From Myxococcales bacterium (GTDB lineage Bacteria; Myxococcota_A; Polyangia; Haliangiales; Haliangiaceae), in NCBI GenBank assembly GCA_016720595.1, contig JADKKI010000072.1:248001-312000 (forward strand): 64,000 nt of DNA, given 5' to 3'. Position 1 is the first letter of the stretch; the number at the start of each line of letters is the position of its first letter. A model generated the notes under the pieces. The model searched no databases, had not been told where the DNA came from, and worked only from the letters and a program-made list of their open reading frames with translations. The position numbers were made by a program, and so were the translations under genes. Shown one piece after another: positions 22,416 to 30,849 of the stretch.

Positions 22416-24077
22416 ATGCGAGAGATGCTGGTTGTTCGCCGCGCCGCGGCGCTGTTCGCCACCGTGGCTGTGATCGCGGCGCCCGCGCTCGCCCAAGCCG
22501 AAGACAAGCGCTGCGTCCACGTCGACTTCAAGCCCGCGCCTCGGCCCGATCTCGCGCCGGGTCGAAACCCCGGTAACCAGATGGTCGCGTGGATCGAGGA
22601 TGCCGGCGGGGCGTTCGTCGACACGATCTACATCACCGCCCAGACCGGCACCTACGGCCTCGGCAACCGTCCCGGTCGTGTCGACTTCAACTCGGGACCG
22701 TTCTGGCCGTACGGCCGACGCACCACCACGTTCCCGGTGTGGGCTCACAAGAAGACGCTGTTCGGGTCCTCGGACCTGCTCGAGTTTCCCGAGATCGCGT
22801 TCCAGAACGGCGACGACAACAACCTCAGCCACCCGTTCAACCAGAGCTCGCGGGACACGCACTTCTGCCGTCCGATGATGGCGACCGAGCCGGCGTGGGA
22901 TGCGCTGTCGTGCGCGTCGCCGAACGGCGTGTTCACCGACAAGGGCGCGGTGACCGCGAACGTCAGCCTCTATCCGCCGCGCCAGGACGCCAAGCGGGTG
23001 CCGTCCTCGGACTCGGACTCCGTCGACATGTACCCGGTCCTGAACCCGTTCGATTCGATCTCGCAGGCGACGCCGAAGAACGGCGAGCTCGCACAGTTCA
23101 GCTGGCCGATCCCACCGAACCTCCCGACCGGCAACTACACGCTGTGGGTCGAGGTCTCGCGCGAGTTCGATCACAACACGGCGTACAGCGCCGCCGCGCG
23201 CCCCGGCCCCGACAACATCCCGTGGAAGGAGTACGGCGACGCCTACCGCGGTCAGCCCTCGGTGCTCTACAAGGTCGCGTTCTCGGTCGGTGCAACGTCG
23301 AGCACGGGCACCACGAGCGACTACGTCGGCTATGGCGATCCAGATGGCCTCGACGGCGCCATCCGCGCGCCCGACGGCACGATCACCACCGACATCACCG
23401 GCTCGGGGGCCCAGCGCCTGGGCCTCGTCACCGACGGTGGGGACACCTTCCGCCTCCGCGTGGTCGCGAGCCCGCAGACCGCCTCCGTCACCCCCGATGC
23501 GGTCACGAGCCTCGAGGCGCAGACCGAGACCAGCCGCGCGGCGACCATCAAGTTCCTGTCCCCGCTCGAGGACGAGGGCCACGGTAAGGTGAAGGGCTAC
23601 GAGGTGCGCTTCATCGCAGGGGCGACCCCGATCACCGACGCCACGTTCGAGCAGGGCATCGATCCGCACCTGTTCATCGAGATCGGGGATCCGGGCACGA
23701 TGCACACGTTCGCGCTCGAGCGCCTGCTGCCCGACACCGAGTACACGGTCGGCATCCGCGCGTACGACGACTGCCGCAACACCGGGCCGATCCGGAGCCT
23801 GACGTTCCGCACCCCCGAGCGCACCGTGGGCGAGGTCGATGCGTGCTTCATCGCGACGGCGGCCTACGGCTCGGTGCTCGCCAACGATGTCGACATGCTC
23901 CGCCACTTCCGCGATGCGGTGCTGAAGCGCACGGTGCTCGGCGAGCTCGCGATCGAGACCTACTACACGTTCGGGCCACCGGTCGCAGGTGTGATCGGCG
24001 AGTCCGAGCTCCTGCGGTGGACGGCACGGACGATCCTCGGTCCGCTGGTGACCTGGGCGCGCGCGCTCCACTTCTGA
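22416..24077 (+). CDS. Secreted CFI-box C-terminal domain protein, copy 1
   Basis: 553 residues from ATG 22416. A signal peptide (ends ALAQA) is followed by a domain with strong blocks shared with the next gene ([33 protein letters not shown]). A fibronectin-III-like segment comes next (KGYEVRFI...[17 protein letters not shown]). The C-terminal CFI box begins [10 protein letters not shown] at about 477. The N-terminal domain resembles DUF2271-like beta domains, but this is tentative. CFI-box C-termini are found on diverse secreted proteins; their function is unestablished. It is followed 22 bases later by a paralogue in the same direction, so they are probably co-expressed. Confidence 0.8.
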   Translation: MREMLVVRRAAALFATVAVIAAPALAQAEDKRCVHVDFKPAPRPDLAPGRNPGNQMVAWIEDAGGAFVDTIYITAQTGTYGLGNRPGRVDFNSGPFWPYGRRTTTFPVWAHKKTLFGSSDLLEFPEIAFQNGDDNNLSHPFNQSSRDTHFCRPMMATEPAWDALSCASPNGVFTDKGAVTANVSLYPPRQDAKRVPSSDSDSVDMYPVLNPFDSISQATPKNGELAQFSWPIPPNLPTGNYTLWVEVSREFDHNTAYSAAARPGPDNIPWKEYGDAYRGQPSVLYKVAFSVGATSSTGTTSDYVGYGDPDGLDGAIRAPDGTITTDITGSGAQRLGLVTDGGDTFRLRVVASPQTASVTPDAVTSLEAQTETSRAATIKFLSPLEDEGHGKVKGYEVRFIAGATPITDATFEQGIDPHLFIEIGDPGTMHTFALERLLPDTEYTVGIRAYDDCRNTGPIRSLTFRTPERTVGEVDACFIATAAYGSVLANDVDMLRHFRDAVLKRTVLGELAIETYYTFGPPVAGVIGESELLRWTARTILGPLVTWARALHF

Positions 24078-24099
24078 ACCAACCCAGAGATCCACGCCG

Positions 24100-25704
24100 A
24101 TGCGCCTCCGCCTGCTCCTGCCCGCCGTGCTGTGCCTCGCGGGGGCTCCACGAGCCGTCCAGGCCGGCGAGTGTCGCGTCCTCGATGTCGACTATCTGCC
24201 GGCGCAGGGAGCCAACCCCGATCTGACGCTGCGGATGCCGCTGTCGGTGGTGGCGTGGCTCGAGACGCCGAGCGGCCAGTTCGTCGACACGATCTACATC
24301 ACGCAGCAGGTCGGGACCTACGGCCTGGGCAATCGCCCGGGGCGGTTCGACTTCAACAGCGGTCCAGACTGGCCGTACGGGCGGCGGATCACCACGTTCC
24401 CGGTGTGGGCGCATCGCCACGGGATGCAGTGGGATCAGGTGATCTTCCAGGACACCAACGACGACGGCCTCAGTCACGCCAGCTCGATCAGCTCGCGCGA
24501 GAAGCACTACTTCCGCCCGATGCTGCGCAGCGAGCCCAGCTGGGATGCCACGACGCACGCGTCCGTGTTCGGTCCGTATACCGACAAGGGCAAGTTCGGC
24601 AGCGCGAAGAGCCTGTATCCGCCGCGCCAGGACGTGATGAAGTCCAACGAGGACTCGCCCTCGGTCACGATGTACGACGCGCTCAATCCGTTTGATTCGG
24701 TCTCGCAGGCCTCACCCGCGAGCGGCGCTCTGGCGACGTTCAGCTGGCCCGCACCGATGGACCTCGCGGCCGGTGACTACGTGCTGTGGATGGAGGTCTC
24801 GCGCGAGTTCGACCACAACGCCGTCTACAACCCGACCGACTACCCGGCGCCGGTCGTGGCCTACGGCGACTACGGCGTGCCGTATCGCGGGCAGCCGTCG
24901 GTGGTCTACAAGGTGCCGTTCTCGATCGGCATCACCACGAGCACCGCGACCACGCACGACTACGTCGGCTACGGCGATCCGGACGGGCTCGACGGTGAGC
25001 TCCGCGCGCCCGATACGACGATCACGACCGACGTCCCGGGCTCGGGCGCGCAGCGCCTCGCGCTGGTCTCCAATGGTGACTATCGGATCAAGGTCACCGC
25101 AGGCCCGGACCCGGACAGCCTCGCGCCGAGCGGCACCGGTGAGATCTCGAGCGCCACCACCAGCAGCTCCGCCGTGATCTCGTTCGTCGCGCCGGGCGAC
25201 GACGAGCGCATGGGGACGGTCAAAGGCTACGAGGTCCGCTACCTGATCGGCGAGGAGGTCACCGAGGCGAACTTCGATCGCGCCGTCGAGGTGCGCCCCA
25301 CGTTCACGATGGCGCCCGGCGGCGCTCTCCAGACGATGACGTTCGAGAAGCTCCTGCCCGAGACCACGTACTCGATCGGCATCCGCGCCTACGACAACTG
25401 CTCGAACACGAGCCCCCTGGGCATCGTCGATGTCGCGACGATCGCGCGCCCGGTGGGCGAGGTCGATGCGTGCTTCATCGCGACGGCGGCCTACGGCTCG
25501 GTGCTCGCGAACGACGTCGAGATGCTGCGCCGGTTCCGCGACCTCGCGCTCAAGCACAGCGTGCTGGGCGAGCTCGCGGTGGAGACCTACTACACGTTCG
25601 GCCCGTCGCTGGCGGGCGTGATCGGCGAGTCCGAGCTGCTGCGCTGGACCGCGCGCGAGGTGCTCGGGCCGATCGTCACGCGCGTCCGCGGCTGGACGTT
25701 CTAG
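24100..25704 (+). CDS. Secreted CFI-box C-terminal domain protein, copy 2
   Basis: 534 residues with a signal peptide ending about AVQA-GEC. It is collinear with the upstream gene over its whole length: [29 protein letters not shown], the EVSREFDHN block, the [12 protein letters not shown] block, the fibronectin-like region and the CFI box starting at about 458 ([15 protein letters not shown]). The copies differ mainly in a missing insert in the first third and in the mid-region. Tandem duplication followed by divergence is the simplest explanation. Most cysteines in the box and the RAYDNC segment are kept in both. It converges on the DUF3570 operon with five bases between stops. Confidence 0.8.
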   Translation: MRLRLLLPAVLCLAGAPRAVQAGECRVLDVDYLPAQGANPDLTLRMPLSVVAWLETPSGQFVDTIYITQQVGTYGLGNRPGRFDFNSGPDWPYGRRITTFPVWAHRHGMQWDQVIFQDTNDDGLSHASSISSREKHYFRPMLRSEPSWDATTHASVFGPYTDKGKFGSAKSLYPPRQDVMKSNEDSPSVTMYDALNPFDSVSQASPASGALATFSWPAPMDLAAGDYVLWMEVSREFDHNAVYNPTDYPAPVVAYGDYGVPYRGQPSVVYKVPFSIGITTSTATTHDYVGYGDPDGLDGELRAPDTTITTDVPGSGAQRLALVSNGDYRIKVTAGPDPDSLAPSGTGEISSATTSSSAVISFVAPGDDERMGTVKGYEVRYLIGEEVTEANFDRAVEVRPTFTMAPGGALQTMTFEKLLPETTYSIGIRAYDNCSNTSPLGIVDVATIARPVGEVDACFIATAAYGSVLANDVEMLRRFRDLALKHSVLGELAVETYYTFGPSLAGVIGESELLRWTAREVLGPIVTRVRGWTF

Positions 25705-25709
25705 GCGCG

Positions 25710-26267
25710 CTACTCGGCGGGGACGGCGACGCGCCCGCTGAGCTTCACGGCGATCGAGTCCGTGGTGCCCGCGCACGTCCGGCGCAGGGAGACCGCGCCA
25801 TCGAGCTCGATCGCGAAGCCGGCCTTGTCGGTGCCGTTGCCGCACACGCCCGTGGCGCCGCCGGTGCCGGTGGGCGGACGCGTGGTGTCGATCGAGAACG
25901 TGCAGCCCGCGGAGCCACCCTGGAGATCGATGATGCGGATGTCCGCCATCGAGGTGGTGAGGCCGAGCGTGCGCCCGCCCATCACCAGGAGATCGGGGCG
26001 CGGGACGCACAGGGTGATGAACCCGGTGCCGTCGGTCTGGGTGCCTTCGATCGAGACCGCCACCACGCCCGTGGGCGCCGCGGGATCCGGGCAATCGTTG
26101 CCGGCGCGCGAGGTCATGTTGCCGTAGGTCAGGGTGACGTCGACGCTGCTCGCGACGAGACCGACCTTCGGCGCATCGCCCGGACCGCACGCATCATCGC
26201 TGCAGCCAGCGCCGTGCACCAGCACGAACGCGAGGCTAGTAGTCGAGAGGAACGGTGAGCGCCACAT
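25710..26267 (-). CDS. Small secreted lipoprotein-like protein, third gene of the DUF4266/DUF3570 operon
   Basis: 185 residues if ATG 26267 is used; a hydrophobic segment ends GAGC, a possible lipobox, followed by a Cys-containing mature part (CSDDACGPG, CPDPA, CTFSI, TCAGT). The start overlaps the end of the DUF3570 gene by 32 bases, consistent with translational coupling. The rest is a beta-rich domain with no recognised family. Start choice is uncertain because the signal is short. Confidence 0.6.
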   Translation of the reverse strand: MWRSPFLSTTSLAFVLVHGAGCSDDACGPGDAPKVGLVASSVDVTLTYGNMTSRAGNDCPDPAAPTGVVAVSIEGTQTDGTGFITLCVPRPDLLVMGGRTLGLTTSMADIRIIDLQGGSAGCTFSIDTTRPPTGTGGATGVCGNGTDKAGFAIELDGAVSLRRTCAGTTDSIAVKLSGRVAVPAE

Positions 26268-27357
26268 GAGCGATGATCGCATTGCCGAACCGGTTGTCCT
26301 GCGCGACATACGACAGGATGCCCTCGAACCGGGCACCTGACCAGCGGCCACCGGCGCCGAACGCCTCGCCGAGGACGCCGAGCTTGGCCTCGAACGTGTG
26401 GGTCGTGAAGGCATCGAGCTTCACGTCGTCGGAGAGGTACGGGAGCACCGCGGGGTCGGTCGTCGAGTAGCGATCGCGATAGAAGAACGCGGCGTCCTGC
26501 TTGTAGAACCGGTAGCGGAACGTCGCGTCGGCCGAGTACCCCACCTGCTGGACGATCCGGATCTCGGGGGTGTGGGCGAACACGTCCCAGTTGTCCCGGT
26601 AGTACCGATACGCGCCGATCAACGTGGTCTGGGTCTGGGGGATGAAGTAGCGGACGGAGGCCGCGATCGCGGTGCGACGCCGGATCGTGGGGTGGCGCTC
26701 GGCGGCGATCCCGTCATCGGCGAGCGCCATCCGGTACGGGTTCGACTGGTAGCCCTTCGCGTTCGCGAAGTCGTAGGTCGCGCCGACGATCAGGTTCGGC
26801 GAGAGGATCTGGCTCGCCGAGGCGTAGACCGAGTACACGCTGAGCAGGCAGTCGGTGGCGGCGACCCCGGGCGAGCACTGGAGCATCGGGACCGAGGGGC
26901 CCTGGGCGGCAGCGGCGCTGATCTTGTCCTTCGACACGCCGGCGCCGAGGCCGAGCGTGGTGTTCTTCTGCGCGAGGTCCATCTCGCCGCGCACGCCGAA
27001 GTAGATCGAGCGGTAGTCCGATTCCGTCGAGTACTTCGCTTCGCCGCCGAGGCGGAGGTTCTCGATCTCGTGGGTGTAGCCGACGCCGCCCTCGTAGCGC
27101 TTCTCGGTGAACGGCACCGCGTTGTCGGCGCCGGAGGACGACGATGCCGAGGTGATCGCATCGACCAGGAAGTGCGCGGTGAGGATGCCGCGGGTGCCGA
27201 CGTCGAACATGCCGTCGAGCATCGGCTGCATCACGCGCGTCGCGCGTTCCTTGTAATAGACGCCGCGCACCGACAGCGAGCCATCCGCGGCGGCCGGCGT
27301 GGCGCTGACGAGGATCGCCGCCAGCGGGGCGACCCGGAGGATCAGTTGCAGCCGCAT
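26236..27357 (-). CDS. DUF3570 outer-membrane beta-barrel protein
   Basis: 373 residues. A signal peptide (ends PAAA-DG) is followed by a long series of amphipathic beta strands rich in Tyr and Gly. The N-terminal SLSVRGVYYKERATRV segment and later FIPQTQTTLIGAYRYYRDNW and FYRDRYST blocks match the DUF3570 barrel family as I know it. DUF3570 genes commonly sit next to DUF4266, a TlpA-like thioredoxin and an ApbE flavin transferase. Here DUF4266 is directly upstream (16-base overlap), but the other two are not in the window. Confidence 0.85.
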   Translation of the reverse strand: MRLQLILRVAPLAAILVSATPAAADGSLSVRGVYYKERATRVMQPMLDGMFDVGTRGILTAHFLVDAITSASSSSGADNAVPFTEKRYEGGVGYTHEIENLRLGGEAKYSTESDYRSIYFGVRGEMDLAQKNTTLGLGAGVSKDKISAAAAQGPSVPMLQCSPGVAATDCLLSVYSVYASASQILSPNLIVGATYDFANAKGYQSNPYRMALADDGIAAERHPTIRRRTAIAASVRYFIPQTQTTLIGAYRYYRDNWDVFAHTPEIRIVQQVGYSADATFRYRFYKQDAAFFYRDRYSTTDPAVLPYLSDDVKLDAFTTHTFEAKLGVLGEAFGAGGRWSGARFEGILSYVAQDNRFGNAIIAHVALTVPLDY

Positions 27358-27572
27358 CCGCCGCCCGGTTGTCCCGTGCCGCCGTCTGCCCCCTCGCGCG
27401 AGCCACGCTCGTGCTGGCCGAACCGTGCCTCGCCGGCATCGCGATCATTGGTCATCGCGCGCTTCGCGAGGTTGCCGCGCTGGTTGGCCTTGACCACGAC
27501 ACAGCCTTGACCCGAGATCGTCAACAACACGACGACGAGCGTGGTGAGGTACCGCACGGAAGCCCGGACCAT
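27342..27572 (-). CDS. DUF4266 small lipoprotein
   Basis: 76 residues from ATG 27572. A signal peptide ends SGQGC (lipobox), then comes VVVKANQRGNLAKRAMT and a Gly-rich tail ending GGGCGCN. The conserved RGxLAKxxM segment and the GCGCN terminus are diagnostic of DUF4266. It overlaps the DUF3570 start by 16 bases. Known DUF4266-DUF3570 pairs are associated with envelope flavinylation gene sets; the terminal cysteines may bind metal or cofactor (inference). Confidence 0.85.
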   Translation of the reverse strand: MVRASVRYLTTLVVVLLTISGQGCVVVKANQRGNLAKRAMTNDRDAGEARFGQHERGSREGADGGTGQPGGGCGCN

Positions 27573-27623
27573 ATCACGCGGTGCCGCGTGCCACACCGCG
27601 CGGATCCGTTGTACACACGCCCC

Positions 27624-29228
27624 ATGAAGCGCTTGTCGTTCTTGCTCTGTGCGCTGGTCGCATGTGGCGGCACCCCCGAGAAGTCGACCACGCCCACCGG
27701 GGGCGGCGCGGGTGGCGGTCCCGGAAAGCCCGCTGCGGCGGGCGATGTCAGCTTCGACGTCCCCGGGATCGAGATCAAGGGCCTCGTGTTCGAGCCCGAG
27801 GCGCTCGGTCGCCCGGGCATGCCGCTCGTCGAGGCCAAGAAGAAGGTCACGATCGAGAAGCAGCGCACCGTGTTCACCGGGACCAAGGACCCGGTCCAGA
27901 AGGAGGCGCAGGCCGCGATCCTCGCGACCCTCCTCTATCAGAAGTCCAAGGACGACAAGGCCAACGAGAAGGCGCTGTGGACCGAGGCGCGCCAGGCGCT
28001 GCGCGACGCCGCGCAGATCTCGGGTGACAAGGTCGACGAGATCACGCTCCGCCTGCTCGGCAGCTACGAGCTGCTCCTCGAGGACTATGTCGCGTCGGAG
28101 AAGGCGTGGTCGACCCTCGTCAACAAGGCGCCGAAGGACAAGGACGTCCAGTACAACCGCGCCTGGTGGGCGTTCTCGCTGCTCAAGCAGTTCAAGAACT
28201 CCGACGCACTCGCGGTGATCAAGGACGAGAACCTGTCCGAGAAGCAGCCCGAGCTCGCCTACGTGACCGCGTGGGCGAAGTGGCGCAACAGCGATGATGC
28301 CGGCGCATGGACCGCGATCGTCACCGCGGCCAAGGGCTGGGGGAACAACGCGGGGCGCGAGGCGCTCGATCGCGATGTCTACCTGTTCGCCGGCCGCTCG
28401 AACGTCTCGCTCGCCGAGACCATCCCGGCGATGTTCGCGGTGTTCGGCAGCAAGCAGAAGGCGCAGCAGTACGAGGTGCTCGCGAAGCTCGGCCTGCAGT
28501 CGTACGGCTTCGCAGGCCGCTGGGCCGACGGCGTCGCGGCGCTCGACAAGGCGATCGATCTCGCGGGTTCCACGGTCCCGGTCAACGATCTGCCGGTGCT
28601 GCGCTACTCGCAGGCGGACTTCAATGTTCGCCTCGATCAGCCCGAGGTCTCGGCGAAGTACGGCGCGCAGGCGATCGCGGCGCTGCCCGGCTGCGGCACC
28701 AAGTGTACCGAGAAGGAGAAGCAGGACCTGATCGCCGGCCTCCAGGGCATGGGCCTCCTGTTCCACGTCCTCTACGCCACGGCGAACGACGTCCGCTACT
28801 ACCAGCCCGCGCACGATCTGTACGCCGCGACCGTCGCGCTCCTCATGGACGACGCGAAGCGCGCCGAGGCCCAGAAGAACATGGCCACCCTCGAGGCCAC
28901 GCTCAAGAACACCAAGGTCGGCACCGGCACGCACGATAAGGGCGCGATCGCCGCGCTCCTCAACCGCCACAACCAGGAGGTCCAGGCCTGCTACGAGGCC
29001 GCGCTCGCCGCGAACCCCAAGCTCGGCGGCAACCTCACCCTCACGCTCGAAGCCGACCAGACCGGTAGCGTGAAGGGCGTCTCCACCGAGCCCAAGGCCG
29101 GGCTCGCGGATCTGTCGGCCGTCGCCGGCTGCGTCGCCGAGCACGCGAAGACCTGGAAGCTGACCAAGCGCGGCATGGCCGGCTCGACGCGGATCAAGCT
29201 CGGGTACGCGCTGTCCCCCCGCAAGTAA
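27624..29228 (+). CDS. Lipoprotein with TPR-like region and AgmX/PglI-type C-terminal domain
   Basis: 534 residues from ATG 27624, with TACACA ending six bases upstream. The lipobox is ALVAC (Cys14), followed by a Gly/Pro linker. Helical repeat-like sequence occupies about 60-420. The C-terminal 90 residues match the AgmX/PglI C-terminal pattern: NRHNQEVQACYEAAL, NPKLGGNLTLTL and VAGCVAEHAKTWK. That domain is TonB-C-like and widespread in myxobacterial gliding and envelope proteins. Two cysteines in it could form a disulfide. Divergent from the DUF4266 operon, it is probably an envelope structural or trafficking factor; exact role unknown. Confidence 0.78.
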   Translation: MKRLSFLLCALVACGGTPEKSTTPTGGGAGGGPGKPAAAGDVSFDVPGIEIKGLVFEPEALGRPGMPLVEAKKKVTIEKQRTVFTGTKDPVQKEAQAAILATLLYQKSKDDKANEKALWTEARQALRDAAQISGDKVDEITLRLLGSYELLLEDYVASEKAWSTLVNKAPKDKDVQYNRAWWAFSLLKQFKNSDALAVIKDENLSEKQPELAYVTAWAKWRNSDDAGAWTAIVTAAKGWGNNAGREALDRDVYLFAGRSNVSLAETIPAMFAVFGSKQKAQQYEVLAKLGLQSYGFAGRWADGVAALDKAIDLAGSTVPVNDLPVLRYSQADFNVRLDQPEVSAKYGAQAIAALPGCGTKCTEKEKQDLIAGLQGMGLLFHVLYATANDVRYYQPAHDLYAATVALLMDDAKRAEAQKNMATLEATLKNTKVGTGTHDKGAIAALLNRHNQEVQACYEAALAANPKLGGNLTLTLEADQTGSVKGVSTEPKAGLADLSAVAGCVAEHAKTWKLTKRGMAGSTRIKLGYALSPRK

Positions 29229-29252
29229 CCGCCACGTCCCGGCTTGGCGGTT
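29227..29252. terminator. Bidirectional hairpin between convergent genes
   Basis: AACCGCC (29227-29233) pairs perfectly with GGCGGTT (29246-29252) around a 12-base loop. The stem includes parts of both stop codons, and it sits exactly between two convergent genes. No T tract is present. Confidence 0.45.
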
Positions 29253-30703
29253 CAGCGAGCGGCGGGCTTGCGACGACGCCGGCGAAGCGACGTGCCCGTG
29301 AGGCGCGCCGCGCGCTCGAGGTCCGCCATCATGCGGTGCGCCGAGCCGACGCGCGCCGGCTGATCGGGATCGGCGTAGAGGCCGGTCGGCGTGGAGCTGG
29401 TGGCGATGAACCGGCGAAGGGCGTGGAAGCAGCCGCTCGAATCGCCCTGCGCGTGGAGCGCGGCGGCGAGGTTCCAGTGGTGCAGCGGCCATTCGGGCTC
29501 GACGGCGAGTGCACGCTCGAGCGCGGCGATCGCATCGGCGGTGCGCGGCGGGCGCGCGGCCAGACACAGCGTGGCCGTGGCAGCGGCGACGTCGGGGTTC
29601 GCCGGATCGCAGAGCTCCAGCATGGCCTGGGCCTTGGCGTGGTCCCCGTTGACCAGTGACTCGGCGGTCTGCTCGATCGCGCGGGCGATCAAGGCAGGCG
29701 CTGGCTTGGTGCGCTCGCCGACGTGAGCGTCCCCGAGATCGAGCAGGTCGCGGCCCAGGTAGTACGCGGACGTCAGCCCCGTGGCGCGATCGAGGGGACG
29801 TGCGGTGAGGCGTGCGGCGGTGGTGACCACGGTGCGAGCGTGATCGAGCTCGGTGCTCGCGACGCGATAGCCATCGGCGACCAGGTTCGCGATCAGCGGC
29901 GCGGCGTCGCTCGCGTCGGTGGCATCGTCCTCGTGCAGGCAGTCATCGATCCGGCCCGAGGGGCCGATCAACACGGCCCACCGGCGCCAGCGACGCTCGC
30001 CGGCGATCTTCTTGCTCGCGACGACGACCAGGCGCGCCGACGCATCGATCAGCACGGCGACGTGAGTGGGCCGCGCCGCACGGCGCCGCTCGGTGGCTGG
30101 GCGCACGGTGGGGACGATGCGCTGCGCGATCACGGCAGCGAACCGCTCGCGCGCGTCACTGGCGACATCCATGCGGACGGCGAGCTCGGCGCCGAGGCGC
30201 TGCGCGGCCACGGGCTCGGCCTCGCTCATGACGTCGAGCATCTGCGCGATGTCGTCATCGCCGAGCGTCGCGACCATGAGATCGGCAGCACTCGCGACAT
30301 CGGCATCGGTCGCGAGCTGAGAGGCGAGGGCGATCGCCGAGCGACGCTGGATCTCGCGCGGATCGGAGAACACGGCCGCGGCCTTCTCGCCGAGCTCGGC
30401 GAGGAGGCCCAGCGCGGAGACCTTGACCTCGTCATCGTGGATCGCCGGATCGGTGGTGACAGCGCGGAGCTCGGTGATCACGCGACCGCGCGTGACCAGA
30501 TCGTCGGCGAGCGCCGCGAGGGCGGCACGCGCGGCCTCGCGCCGCCGACGATCAGGACTCCGCAGCTCGCGACCGAGCAGCGGGACCGCGGTGATCCCGA
30601 GGCGCTGGACGGTCCGCTCGATGTGCAGCGAGCCACGCTGCGGGCTCGTCGAGAACCAGTCAGCCAACCTGCGGAGGTCGGCGAACACACCATCGGCAGC
30701 CAT
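29252..30703 (-). CDS. HEAT-repeat and TPR-like protein of unknown function
   Basis: 483 residues from ATG 30703. The N-terminal part (about 20-170) is a run of alanine-rich paired helices of HEAT/Armadillo type (VPLLGRELRSPDRRRREAA). The middle (about 205-300) is a mixed alpha/beta segment, and the C-terminal part (about 340-450) contains TPR-like helices (ALERALAVEPEWPLHHWNLA). There is no signal peptide; it ends in a basic RRRRRK tail. It probably acts as a scaffold. Just upstream is a good sigma-70-like promoter with an overlapping inverted repeat, so it may be under a dedicated repressor. Confidence 0.75.
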   Translation of the reverse strand: MAADGVFADLRRLADWFSTSPQRGSLHIERTVQRLGITAVPLLGRELRSPDRRRREAARAALAALADDLVTRGRVITELRAVTTDPAIHDDEVKVSALGLLAELGEKAAAVFSDPREIQRRSAIALASQLATDADVASAADLMVATLGDDDIAQMLDVMSEAEPVAAQRLGAELAVRMDVASDARERFAAVIAQRIVPTVRPATERRRAARPTHVAVLIDASARLVVVASKKIAGERRWRRWAVLIGPSGRIDDCLHEDDATDASDAAPLIANLVADGYRVASTELDHARTVVTTAARLTARPLDRATGLTSAYYLGRDLLDLGDAHVGERTKPAPALIARAIEQTAESLVNGDHAKAQAMLELCDPANPDVAAATATLCLAARPPRTADAIAALERALAVEPEWPLHHWNLAAALHAQGDSSGCFHALRRFIATSSTPTGLYADPDQPARVGSAHRMMADLERAARLTGTSLRRRRRKPAAR

Positions 30704-30705
30704 GA

Positions 30706-30743
30706 GTGGCCATACGTTATGTGTATGGTCACGTAACAGTCAA
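30706..30743 (-). promoter_or_regulatory. Promoter with overlapping inverted-repeat operator
   Basis: On the minus strand TTGACT (30738-30743) and TAACGT (30714-30719) are separated by 18 bases and point to the HEAT/TPR gene. An inverted repeat GTGGCCATAC / GTATGGTCAC (30706-30715 and 30723-30732, 9 of 10 pairs, 7-base loop) covers the -10 and part of the spacer. That is the expected layout for a repressor site. Confidence 0.5.
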
Positions 30744-30849
30744 TGAAATTTCCTGGGGTTACGGGTATTCAGAGATCGCACCTGCACGTGTGTTCGGGTA
30801 GGGGATTTCGCTTTACGTTTTGAGCAGGGTTCGCAATCCTCGGCGGCGC

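Noticed and set aside
21522..24095. 857-residue minus-strand open frame
   Set aside because: Only its last 272 residues (exonuclease) are real. The rest is the antisense shadow of the first CFI-box gene, with Arg/Glu/Ala-biased nonsense sequence.
27342..29567. 741-residue minus-strand open frame
   Set aside because: Only the final 76 residues (DUF4266) have family features. The upstream part is antisense to the AgmX/PglI-type lipoprotein gene.
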